A stretch of DNA of 64,000 nt from Saprospira grandis str. Lewin (GCF_000250635.1 NC_016940.1:930001-994000), one strand, 5' to 3'. Counted from the first letter of the stretch, positions 50,734 through 59,700 are shown. Made by a program: numbers and translations. The notes: a model not told the origin generated them from the letters alone.

Positions 50734-50883
50734 ACAACAAGCCCTTTAGGGCGCAGTTCGACGACCAACGGGAGTAACCGATGTGCAGGGGTGGCCGAAG
50801 GCCAGACCCAGCGGGCGCAGCCCGCGCAGGGCCGAGCGAACAGCGAGCCCCGAAACGTAGCGCCCGCCAAAGGCGGGAGGCCT
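50728..50883 (-). repeat. VSE copy 22 (rearranged extended form)
   Basis: Like copy 20: the accessory module with GCCCTTTAGGGC comes first, then the core with GCGGGC-gca-GCCCGC, ending GGGAGGCCT. Copies 20 and 22 are almost identical, consistent with duplication of the cassette surroundings. Confidence 0.75.
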
Positions 50884-50932
50884 ATACAAAACAGCTATCA
50901 GCTTTCATATCTTAGATCTGCCAACTATTCTT

Positions 50933-51346
50933 CTAATAGTTTTGTTCATATCTTAGATTTACCAACTTTTTTTCTAAAAAGTCATCTCCAGGATTAAGCT
51001 TTAAGGCCTCTAGCAAATGATATTCAGCTAAATACAAAGCATAGGGCATGTACAGAAGACAATTTCTCAGTAAAATACAACAGTCAAAATGTGCTTGATA
51101 TTTTTTTTCACTGCTTTTTGAATGCCATAAAGGGTAAGCATAAAATGCATAGTAAACCATCTGATAATCACTATAACTCCATATAGTAATTGCAACCTTT
51201 CTCCAAAAGGCTGCTTGCTCTTCTTTTTTCTCACTTTCGGGCGTTTTAGTCCGATCTAACTCTGCCCAAACCTCTCCAAATCTGCCTTCCTGAATAAGTT
51301 TAATCATTTTTTTAAAGCGAATCTCTTCTAGAATTTCAAGTAACAT
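50933..51346 (-). CDS. immunity-like protein, member of a tandem pair
   Basis: 137 residues. Helical, aromatic-rich (YSDYQMVYYAFYAYPLWHS) with a TPR-like end AEYHLLEALKLNPGDDFLEK. The next upstream gene has the matching end AIYHLREALALAPDKEENKL, so they are paralogues. No toxin gene is adjacent; such stand-alone genes are common in polymorphic-toxin islands as spare immunity (inference). Starts overlap: its ATG lies within the end of the upstream gene (11 nt). Confidence 0.6.
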   Translation of the reverse strand: MLLEILEEIRFKKMIKLIQEGRFGEVWAELDRTKTPESEKKEEQAAFWRKVAITIWSYSDYQMVYYAFYAYPLWHSKSSEKKYQAHFDCCILLRNCLLYMPYALYLAEYHLLEALKLNPGDDFLEKKLVNLRYEQNY

Positions 51347-51692
51347 TGTCTAAGAGTTTTTCTAACTGTAATTTATTTTCTTCTTTATCAGGCGCAAGAG
51401 CCAAAGCCTCTCTTAAGTGATAAATGGCCGTCATTTTGCCTCCTCCCATGATGTCATTCATTTCTGCAGAAAGTATGTGGCCTAAGGTTTCATGTATAGC
51501 CAAATGCTTCTCTATTGGCCAATAGGATAATAAATAAACAAAAAAACCATAACAACTTATTGCGGGACCTTCTTCTCTAAGCTGTGCAATGATGATAGAC
51601 GTCATTTTCTCTAAGCTCCAATCTTTGGCTACAACCATTGCATTCTCATATTCTGCAAAGAATACACATTCTACAAATTTTTCCTCTTTCAT
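51336..51692 (-). CDS. immunity-like protein, member of a tandem pair
   Basis: 118 residues from MKEEKFVECVFFAEYENAMV. The middle (SCYGFFVYLLSYWPIEKHLA) aligns in style with the aromatic region of its neighbour and both end in a YHLxEAL...P...LxKL helix pair. It overlaps the neighbour by 11 nt, so both are one transcript. Function unknown; the immunity role is inferred from the island context. Confidence 0.6.
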   Translation of the reverse strand: MKEEKFVECVFFAEYENAMVVAKDWSLEKMTSIIIAQLREEGPAISCYGFFVYLLSYWPIEKHLAIHETLGHILSAEMNDIMGGGKMTAIYHLREALALAPDKEENKLQLEKLLDNVT

Positions 51693-51798
51693 TATCTATT
51701 TATTTTAGTGCTTCATTATACGACTTTTTTCTTTCGTTTTTCCACCTTAAACTACTGTCCTAATTTTGGGGGTAAGGGCTATTCGTACAGATGAACAG

Positions 51799-52191
51799 CT
51801 ATTTCCCTTTTTCTAATAGAGGAAATATATATTTATTTTGCCCCCTATCAAAAAATGCTTCATAAGCAACCATTTCTACTCCATAATATTTAGCGGCCCA
51901 ACTAGCCATAGCGAAAAAAAAGCCTTCCTTTTGATAATCAGCACAATGAAAGTTAATTGACCTAATCTTTATTAGAGTTGACTCATTCACACAACTTACA
52001 ACATCCACATTTTTTAAAAACCATTCTAAACCCAACTTTAAGTATTCACGAACTTCTTTATTAACATTCACATTTTCTAAATCCAATAATACGCTATCGT
52101 CATTTACAGGATTGGTATTTGTAACAACCTCTGCATCAATAGTTATTGAAATACCCCAATCAGCTTTTAACAACCTAAATGTGTGTACCAT
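51799..52191 (-). CDS. small protein of unknown function in toxin island
   Basis: 130 residues (MVHTFRLLKADWGISITIDA), no signal, with NVNVNKEVREYLKLGLEWFL, then INFHCADYQKEGFFFAMASW and YGVEMVAYEAFFDRG. AT-rich codon use like the other island genes, and of immunity-protein size. No family recognised. The sequence after its stop (GTACAGATGAACAGCTAT, plus strand, about 51785) resembles that after the cassette-2 immunity gene (GTACGGATGAACGCCTAT, about 48572), hinting at a shared cassette end. Confidence 0.6.
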   Translation of the reverse strand: MVHTFRLLKADWGISITIDAEVVTNTNPVNDDSVLLDLENVNVNKEVREYLKLGLEWFLKNVDVVSCVNESTLIKIRSINFHCADYQKEGFFFAMASWAAKYYGVEMVAYEAFFDRGQNKYIFPLLEKGK

Positions 52192-52287
52192 TTTAATCTA
52201 ATTTGGTCATCTGAAGACTAATGATGAACAATAATATTTCCTACCATATACTAACAAAAGCGACTTAGCTCCCTTCTCAAAGAACAA

Positions 52288-52407
52288 GGGCGAAAATGTT
52301 TATTTATGGAGGGTTTCCCCCCTCCATTGAACACAAAAATGCATTCGTTAATTGGCTGTAGGTTTCAACCTACAGGCCCATATAGCAGGCCCGTAGGGCC
52401 GCAGGCC
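52288..52407. repeat. duplicated ~120-bp segment, copy b
   Basis: Second copy of 50614-50733. In the first hairpin the loop side reads GGGTTTCCCCCC instead of GGGTTTCAACCC, leaving GGAGGG/CCCTCC paired. It joins straight into VSE copy 23. Confidence 0.85.
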
Positions 52408-52524
52408 TAGCGATGGTAGGCAGTGCGGCAAAGCCGCAGAGCAAGCAAAAACTTGTTTTTTGCGCAGGGCCGAGCGAACAGCGAGCTGCCGAACGTAGCG
52501 CCGCAGCTTTGCTGCGGAGGCCCC
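52404..52524 (-). repeat. VSE copy 23
   Basis: Ends GGCCT/AGGCC; first stem CCGCAGC-aaa-GCTGCGG; second stem GCAAAAA with TTTTTGC. It closes the toxin island. Confidence 0.85.
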
Positions 52525-52541
52525 AAAAAAAGAAGCACCTC

Positions 52542-54686
52542 CTAATCGTTCACGGCTGTATTTCGGCCCAAATCTAAGCGATTGATGCGCCAGAAAAAAA
52601 TGAGCAGGGCCAAAAGGCTAAAGCTGGCCAAAATAGAATAGAGCCAATATTGTTCAAAAAAACTTCTTTTGGCCAGAGCCATCGTTTGGCGGTCGCCCAG
52701 ATAGAGGTAGCCGCTCCAAAACTGAGGGGCCGCCCATTCTGAGCTCAGTAAAAGGCTCAGTTGGGCCTCTCGGAAAGCCTCCTCTTTTTGGTAGCCCTTG
52801 GCTAGTAAATCGTAGAAAATAGACAAAAAAGCGGCTTCGGCTTCGGCAGATTTGGACCAGCGGCTCAGCAAAAGCGAAGAGCAGCCATCATGAGCAAAAA
52901 GATGTCGCCAGCGCAACAGCTCCTCAGCCTCGGCCTGCCGCTCGGGCAAGGGCACAAAATAAAGCAGAGCCGTTTGTATCGGCAACTGTCGGAGCTGCCA
53001 GGCCGACAGACTATCGGTAGCAAATAGATAGGGGGCTTGGGGGCCTTTTTGGGCCAAAGCCAAATGCAGCAGACTATAATCGCCAGAAGCTGCCAGGGGC
53101 TTAAAATCGGCCAAACTGGCCTCCTCTGCTCGATAAAAAGAGCCTCTAAAGCGTTGAAAAAGCAGATCGAAGCCAGAAGTAGGCAGCAAGCCCATAGCTG
53201 GCGCCCGCTGATCTATGGCCAAGACATTTTTGCCCAAATTGGCCTTTTGGCTGCTGCTATCTGTAGGCAAAAAGCGATAACTCAGCTCCAGCTCCTTGAT
53301 CAAATAGGGCAATTCGGCATAGCTTTTCTCTTCGGTAACCGCCTGGCGCAAAAGGGCCTCAAAAGGCAGCTGCCAGAGGGGGCCATCCAGATAAAGCTGT
53401 ATTCCTTCTTTGTTTTCGGCCAGTCCGAGGGCCAAAAAGCGCTTATAAAAGCTATGCGCCTGCTGCAAATAGACCTTAGAGGGCTGGGTATTTTTTTGGG
53501 CTAATAGGCTGGCTAGTTGCGCCGTTGCCTGTTGGAGATCCTCGCTGCGGCCTAGCTTCCAGAAGCCCAGTAGCTGCTCTGCATCGGCAGCCAAAAGGTA
53601 GCTTTCTTCTTCGGCGGTATAATAAAGCAAAAACTCTTCGTTTTCCTTCAGTTGCTGCCGCAATTGGGACAGACTAAATTGGGGCAAGGGCGCATAAGTA
53701 AGCGCATATCGGCTAGGCGATTCTTCTGCTAGGCGAGCCTGCCAAAGGGCCAAATTGGGGGTGGTTTGTCCGGCCAAAAGCAAACTATCGCTGCGAACAT
53801 CCTTTCGTTGAGGCCAAAGCAATGCTCTTTTTTGCCAAACTCTAGCCTCTAGGGCCAGCTGCAGGGCCTGCTCAAAATACTGCGCTTGGGCCTCTTGGCT
53901 AAACTGCTGTTGGTAAAGGGCCACCGACTGCTCCCAAACCGCTGCGCTGAGGGTTAGCAAGCGTTTGCGCAATGGGCTATAAGGCCGCAATTGGGTCCAG
54001 GCTTGTTCTAGTTTTTGGCGACTCACCTGCAAGGACAACAAAGCAGACTTTGCGGGTTCCCAGCTGGCTTGTCGGCTCAAAATTTCGGCTTCTAATAATA
54101 GGCTCTCGGCCTGTTGGCCCAAGCTAGCCAAAAGCTCCAGAGACCTTTCGGCCAAATACTTTTTGCGAAAGCGGTTTTGGCTTCGCTGCAGCTCTAAAAA
54201 ATAAGCTTTAGCCAAGAGAAACAGCTGTTGTTCTCGGCTCAGGAACTGAATCGCCTGCTCCAAATAAATAGAAGAGCTGGGGCGTTTTTTGGCCAAATGC
54301 AGCAGGATTTCGCCCCAATAGGCCGTTCCTTCCAAGCCTTCCCAATAAGTGAGGGCCTTTTCTGTATCTTCCTCAATTAGGGCTTGGCCCGTCTTCCAGC
54401 GCCAAAACAGGCGCAGGCTATCTCCCTGCTCGAGGCTATCCATCAGGCTAAGCCCCTCTTGCCAAAAAGGCGCACGATTAGGCAGCGGCAGCTCGCCCAA
54501 TAATTGGAGATAAGCTAAGCGGTCTGCGCCCTCCAAACTGGCTAAAGCCGTTTGGGCGGCAGCTTGGGCGCCTTCCCAATCTAGGGCGGCTTGGCGATTT
54601 TGAATGCTAGAAAGCGATTGGCCGAAGCTGCTCAAAGCAGTCAAGCCAAGGAATAAGATGGTAAAAATGGGCTGTATTCGAGCCAT
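52542..54686 (-). CDS. membrane-anchored CHAT-like protein lacking catalytic residues
   Basis: 714 residues. Signal peptide (MARIQPIFTILFLGLTALSSFGQ), a helical, TPR-like Leu/Ala/Gln-rich part (about 25-330), then a CHAT (caspase-like) domain to about residue 665, and a membrane helix (about 680-699, YSILASFSLLALLIFFW) with a short tail. CHAT landmarks are clear: LYLDGPLWQLPFEALL, and near the end FLSIFYDLLAKGYQKEEAFR, AQLSLLLSSEWAAPQFWSGY. But the His motif (usually HIATHG) reads DYSLLHLALAQ (536-546), and the Cys strand (usually LSAC) reads LLYFVPLPE, so it is probably an inactive homologue. The active domain side would face the periplasm. Confidence 0.8.
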   Translation of the reverse strand: MARIQPIFTILFLGLTALSSFGQSLSSIQNRQAALDWEGAQAAAQTALASLEGADRLAYLQLLGELPLPNRAPFWQEGLSLMDSLEQGDSLRLFWRWKTGQALIEEDTEKALTYWEGLEGTAYWGEILLHLAKKRPSSSIYLEQAIQFLSREQQLFLLAKAYFLELQRSQNRFRKKYLAERSLELLASLGQQAESLLLEAEILSRQASWEPAKSALLSLQVSRQKLEQAWTQLRPYSPLRKRLLTLSAAVWEQSVALYQQQFSQEAQAQYFEQALQLALEARVWQKRALLWPQRKDVRSDSLLLAGQTTPNLALWQARLAEESPSRYALTYAPLPQFSLSQLRQQLKENEEFLLYYTAEEESYLLAADAEQLLGFWKLGRSEDLQQATAQLASLLAQKNTQPSKVYLQQAHSFYKRFLALGLAENKEGIQLYLDGPLWQLPFEALLRQAVTEEKSYAELPYLIKELELSYRFLPTDSSSQKANLGKNVLAIDQRAPAMGLLPTSGFDLLFQRFRGSFYRAEEASLADFKPLAASGDYSLLHLALAQKGPQAPYLFATDSLSAWQLRQLPIQTALLYFVPLPERQAEAEELLRWRHLFAHDGCSSLLLSRWSKSAEAEAAFLSIFYDLLAKGYQKEEAFREAQLSLLLSSEWAAPQFWSGYLYLGDRQTMALAKRSFFEQYWLYSILASFSLLALLIFFWRINRLDLGRNTAVND

Positions 54687-54722
54687 AGGAGTAGCACTAA
54701 AGGTGTTGGTAGATGCTGCGCA

Positions 54723-55835
54723 TCAAAGCGCTTCATAATAAGTTAATAGCTTTTGGGCTTCCTTTTCCCAAAGCCAATCTTGCTTAGCCAAACGGCAATT
54801 TGCTTGTAATTGTTGATAAAGCTGGGGCTCATCTAGTAGTCGGCGAATAGCCCTTGAAATTGCCTTGGGACTCAGTTCTTCTAGCAAAAGGGCCACCTCA
54901 TATTCGGCCAGATGCCGTTGATATTCTGGAAAAGCCATATTCAGGCTGGGTTTTTCTGCTTGAACGTAATCAAAGAACTTATTGGCCAAAGAAAAGTAGT
55001 AACTCTGTCCCTGATGCTTGAGCAGATTGAGGCCCAAATGCGCCTGAGGGGTTATTTTTTGCAGTTCTTCGGGCGGCAGGAAGCCCCAAAACTTAAGCTG
55101 TTCTCCCAAGTTAAGACTTTGCGCTTGTTCTTGCAAACTCGCCATTTTGTCGCCCTTGCCCAAAAGCCAAAGCTGAACTTCTTGAGGCGAAAAATCGGCT
55201 AAAGCGGCAAGGAGTTCCTCTAGCCCCCTACCCTCGTTCAACATCCCTTGATAAATAAGAATCAGAGGACCATTTTCGGGATAACGAACGGCTGGCTGGG
55301 CTTTGGGCTGTGCAAGAGGCAGGTTGCGAATTACGCCAAAGGGCTGGCCGTGCTGCTCCTCAAACAAATCGGCCAAACTCTGACAGACCGTATAGGCCAG
55401 ATCTACCTTCGGAATATAGTGGCGGGCAATCCAAGCCCAGATAGCTCGTATTTTAGGGCGACGGACCACCTCTGGCATTTCTTCAAAGTATTCATGGGCA
55501 TCAAAAACTAAGCGTTTCCCCTTTAGGCGAGCCGCCGCATGTCCTGCCGGCAAACTATCTAAATCTACAGCGCAAAGAATATCAAATTGCTGAAAAAGCA
55601 GAAAGAAGAATAGCCGCAATTGGTACTCGATATAAAAGAATTTTCCAGCCTGAAAAAAACAGTTTAGGCGCTTTTGCGCATAAGGCCTATCGGGCAAAGG
55701 CAGAGAGTCTTTTTGCTTTCGCCCCACCAAAGTAAGTTGATAACCTGCAGTCTGCAAGCTTAAACAAATACGGTGCATTCGCTGATCTTGCAAGAGGTCA
55801 TTTGTGACACTACAATATATTTTTTTCTTCAACAT
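54723..55835 (-). CDS. GT4-type glycosyltransferase
   Basis: 370 residues. GT-B fold: the N-terminal domain KIYCSVTNDLLQDQRMHRIC with VFDAHEYFEEMPEVV, and the C-terminal domain PLILIYQGMLNEGRGLEELL, VQLWLLGKGDKMASLQEQ, KFWGFLPPEELQKI and a final YFSLANKFFDYVQAEKPSLN in place of the E-x7-E. Likely adds a sugar to an envelope polysaccharide or glycan. A TATCTTTG box ends only 5 nt before the ATG, so the message may be leaderless. Confidence 0.87.
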   Translation of the reverse strand: MLKKKIYCSVTNDLLQDQRMHRICLSLQTAGYQLTLVGRKQKDSLPLPDRPYAQKRLNCFFQAGKFFYIEYQLRLFFFLLFQQFDILCAVDLDSLPAGHAAARLKGKRLVFDAHEYFEEMPEVVRRPKIRAIWAWIARHYIPKVDLAYTVCQSLADLFEEQHGQPFGVIRNLPLAQPKAQPAVRYPENGPLILIYQGMLNEGRGLEELLAALADFSPQEVQLWLLGKGDKMASLQEQAQSLNLGEQLKFWGFLPPEELQKITPQAHLGLNLLKHQGQSYYFSLANKFFDYVQAEKPSLNMAFPEYQRHLAEYEVALLLEELSPKAISRAIRRLLDEPQLYQQLQANCRLAKQDWLWEKEAQKLLTYYEAL

Positions 55836-55840
55836 AAGCC

Positions 55841-55848
55841 CAAAGATA
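55841..55848 (-). promoter_or_regulatory. promoter-like box at the glycosyltransferase start
   Basis: The minus strand reads TATCTTTG, an exact TAnnTTTG, 5 nt before the ATG at 55835. If used, transcription would begin at or just after the start codon. Confidence 0.3.
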
Positions 55849-55900
55849 GAGAAGAGATGGCAAGAACCTATAGCTTTTATCCTCTAGACGCTATTTTTTT

Positions 55901-56012
55901 GGGGCCTGCCGCCTTCGGCGGCCGGGCCCTTTCGGGGCTCGCAGGTCTGCTCGGCCCTGCAGCCCTACGGGCTTGGGTCTGGCCTGCGGCCACCCCTGCA
56001 GGCCCCTAGGCC
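55901..56012 (+). repeat. VSE copy 24 (GGGGCCTGCC subtype)
   Basis: Ends GGCCT/AGGCC; first stem GCCGCC-ttc-GGCGGC then GGGCCC...GGGCTC; second stem AGCCC-tac-GGGCT; end block CAGGCCCCTAGGCC. Third member of the subtype with copies 19 and 21. Confidence 0.8.
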
Positions 56013-56261
56013 AATCCTCCCCTACTGCTCAGCTACAAGACGCTTCGCGCCTTCAAGCTTCGCAGGCTCGCGCCAAGCGCGCCCGGCCGGCGGCTGGCGG
56101 CGGCCACAACATTCTCTGCACTTGAGCTAATCTACCCCTCAATATATTCCATTTCAGGCCTAGTCCTCCCCTGCGCCGCCCCCGCCTGGGGGCTGGGCTC
56201 CTTTGGCCTTGGAGGCCAAAGCGCCCAGCATTACGATGCCCCCCTCCGGGGCGCATCCCCC
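56013..56261. other. GC-rich gene-free spacer with hairpins
   Basis: No gene supported. Hairpins include CTTTGGCC-ttgga-GGCCAAAG (about 56201-56222) and GATGCCCCCC/GGGGCGCATC (about 56235-56257). GC content is well above its neighbours. Confidence 0.5.
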
Positions 56262-56298
56262 ATAAAAAAAGGGCTGTCGGGAAAACCCGACAGCCCTT
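56262..56298 (-). terminator. terminator of the adhesin gene
   Basis: AAGGGCTGTCGGG and CCCGACAGCCCTT form a perfect 13-bp stem around four bases; on the minus strand seven T follow. Confidence 0.85.
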
Positions 56299-56319
56299 CA
56301 CTACATCATCAACTCAGCA

Positions 56320-56700
56320 CTAACGAAGCAAATTCACTGCGCCCTTAATCACTGCCGTCTCTCCATCAATATAGAGCACCTCAGCATACCAAGCATAAAC
56401 CCCAGAATTCATTGGCTTGCCCTTAAAGCTACCATCCCAACCCTGTTGAGGATCATTAGGATCAAGGTCTACACCTTCATACACCAACTCCCCCCAGCGG
56501 TCATACACTCTAAACACCAACACCTGCTCCACCTTCTCATCGCCCTGAATAAAGAAGCGGTCATTATTTCCGTCATTATTCGGCGTAAAGGCCGTAGGTG
56601 CAGCGGCATTTCTAGGCTTCTCCATCTTCACCACAATCGAGCTATCCTGCATACAGCCAGAAGCATTCATGGCCGTAAACTGATAAAATGCCCGACTCAT
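56320..56700 (-). pseudogene. C-terminal sorting part of the SprB-like adhesin, out of frame
   Basis: 127 codons continuing the adhesin after a frameshift. The frame reads AFYQFTAMNASGCMQDSS, then PTAFTPNNDGNNDRFFIQG, VFRVYDRWGELVYEGVD and GWDGSFKGKPMNSGVYAWYA, the gliding-motility-associated C-terminal (type B, CHU_C-like) sorting domain. Without it the adhesin could not be exported by the type IX system. Removing one base from the run of three C at 56691-56693 joins it to the main frame. No good start codon or upstream signal makes an independent gene likely. Confidence 0.8.
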
Positions 56701-59700
56701 AAGGCGTAATATCCATCATTAGACTACTATCCAGCAATGCTCCAGAGTTAATCTCGGTCCACCACCAACTAGCTGCAGTCGTATCATTCAAGTCCGCAAA
56801 AAGCGTCAAGGTATCGCCATACTCTAGCACATACTCCACCTCGCCCGAATCTAAGGCCGGACCAAAGCTCGTGATAAAGAAGGGATCTGCCGCTTCTACC
56901 GTCACCAAAGTATCAAAGAGACAACCATTGTTATCTTGGACATACAAAGGATAAATCCCCGCTTCCAAGCCCACAAAGAGGTTACCGCCCTGGAACGTCA
57001 AGCTATCTAGACTATAAGTATAGCCTCCCAACAAAGTCGATCCGCCCGTTCCATCCAACTGAATGCTTCCGTTCGCATCGCCCACACAGGCCACGCCTGT
57101 AATATTGAGGTTGCCAATACCTACTTCCGTCGGATTCGCCAAGCTAATGCTTGTATCTACCTTACATCCGTTGGCATCTTCCACATTAAGCGTATAGTTG
57201 CCTGCCGCTATGCTATCCAAACTAGGCGTTAGCGCCCCATTGGACCATAGATAACTATAAGGCGAAGTTCCACCAGCTACCGTAGAGCCCAAAGCTCCTG
57301 TACTGTTGTTGTAGCAATCTACCGCGCGAACTTGATTCAAGCTCAACTCCAATTCAGCAGGCTGACCCACTTGGTAGCTAAAGCTATCCACACAACCACT
57401 AATCGATTGGACCACCACGCCATATTGGCCAGCGGGTACAGCCGTAATGCTTGTGCCTACAACTCCATTGCTCCAGTAACTCGCCTGCAAAGGCTCATTC
57501 GAGTTCGTAATGCTAATCGAGCCCGTAGAAGCCCCATAGCAATCTACATCATCAATCGCTACCGTAATGCTCAAGGCCAAGGCCTCGTCTACTACTGCCG
57601 TATCTACCTGCGTACAGCCATTAAGGTCTGTTACACTCACATAATAAGTGCCTGCAGAAAGGCCAGTGGCTACATTCGTCGTCTGACCCAAAGGATCTGA
57701 CCACTGATAGCTTAGAGTTCCTGTTCCACCAGAAGCCATCACCTGAGCGCTTCCATCTGCGCTGCCTGTACAGCTTGCATCTGTTACATTCACTATTTGG
57801 CTACTGATTCCTGAGCTTTCATTTACCGTTGCCGAACGGACCAGAGAACAGCCGTTAGCATCTGTAATCGTCACGCTATAGCTGCCTACTGTCAAGTTCG
57901 AATTTACATCCGTACTCGCTCCATTCGACCAAGCATAAGTATAGTCTCCATTGCTGTTTGGCGTTCCACCACTCACAATAGCCGTAATTTGACCAGAGGC
58001 CCCACCAAAGCAAAGCGCATCCGCAGTATTTAGGGTCGCCACTAGCTCACTAGCGGGTTCACTCACTATAATCTGGCTGTTGGTCACACAACCATTCGCA
58101 TCCGTTACGCTGACCACATAAGTACCTGCGGCCAAACCGCTAATACTTTGGCCAGTCATTCCGTTGGACCAAGCAAAGCTGTATGGTAGGGTTCCGCCAC
58201 TCAAGAAGACCGTGGCCGTTCCATCGGCTCCCCCTTTACAGTTCACCGCCGTCATCCGAATCGTATCGACGACTAGGGCCGCAGGTTCTACCATATTGAC
58301 ATCCAAGGTCGTGCTACAGCCATTGGCATCTGTTGCCGTTACTGTATTTATGCCAGCGCCTAGGCTTGTTGCAGTTGCTGTGGTCTCCCCATTGGGCCAG
58401 AGATAAGTATAAGGGGCAGTCCCTCCGCTAGCCACTACTGTTGCCGTTCCATCTTGATCGCCATTACAGCTAGGGTTACTGCTCGATACAAAGCTCAATA
58501 CTACAGGATCTGGATTTTGTAGCAAGACTTGTTCTATAACAGAACAACCTTGGCTATCCACTACTACCACAGAGTAAGCGCCTGGCGCTAGGTTCATTGC
58601 GGTGGCTGTAGTTTGTCCATCCGACCAAAGGTAAGTATAAGGGGCGGTTCCTCCTGTGGGAACTGCCGTAGCGCTACCGCTATTCGCTCCAGCACAGGCG
58701 GCTGTATTGGTGCTAATCGTTGCAGTCAACAAGCTAGGCTCGCCAATCACAATACTTTCTACTAGCTGACAGGCATTGGCATCGGTTATCGTCACGCTAT
58801 GCGTTCCTGCCGATAGCCCTACTGCAGTCGCCGTTCCTTGGCCATCTGACCAGAAGTAAGTATAAGGCATTGTTCCACCTTGTACGCTTACCGTAGCATT
58901 ACCATCTGTACTTCCGTTACAGCTAGGTGCATTGGCGCTCATGCTAGCCGTTAGGGCTGCGGGCTCTTCTACTTCTGTAGTAGATACCATATCACAACCA
59001 TTGGCATCGGTGACCGTCACCTCATAAGTACCGGCCATTAGGCCCGTAATTGTGGCTCCCGTCATACCATTATCCCAGTTGTAGTTATAAGGAGGCGTTC
59101 CACCGCTAGCGCTTACACTAGCCGTTCCATCGCTTCCACCTGCACAAGATACATCCGTATCGCTTAGGCTCAACTGAATGGCCGTGGGCTCTGTAATCGT
59201 TACCGAAATCGGCAATACACAGTTGTTTCCATCTCGGACCTCTACGGTGTAGGTGCCTGCGCAGAGACCCGTAAAGTTATTATTGCTGCTAAACACATTG
59301 CCTGTTTGACCAGGACCCAAAATGCGGTATTCATAGCCATTTACGCCCAAGGTACCCGTTCCAGATACTGCAGTAGCGATAATTTGGCCATCGCAATCAT
59401 TGGCACAGAATACATTCACTTGCTGGATCGTCGCATCCAAAGGTACTGGATCGGCTAAGCTGATGCTATCAATAGCGGTACAGCCAGAAGCATCCGTTAC
59501 CGTTACGGCATAAGTCCCTGCCGCCAAGTTGCTAGCAATTGTACCGTTTTGAGCTTGGGCGCCAGACCAGGCATAAGTATAAGGGGCAATGCCACCACTA
59601 GCCGTAACCTGAGCCGCTCCATCTGCTGCACCAGGGCAGCTAATTGCTGCGCCGTTGTAGTTCGAGTATTGTTGAACAGCCATCACGATAGGAGCTGGCT

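Noticed and set aside
336-56012. Integron attC sites as an explanation for the variable-stem elements
   Set aside because: Both have variable sequence and conserved folding, but these elements have several arms, long conserved connectors, both orientations and no cassette array or integrase in the window.
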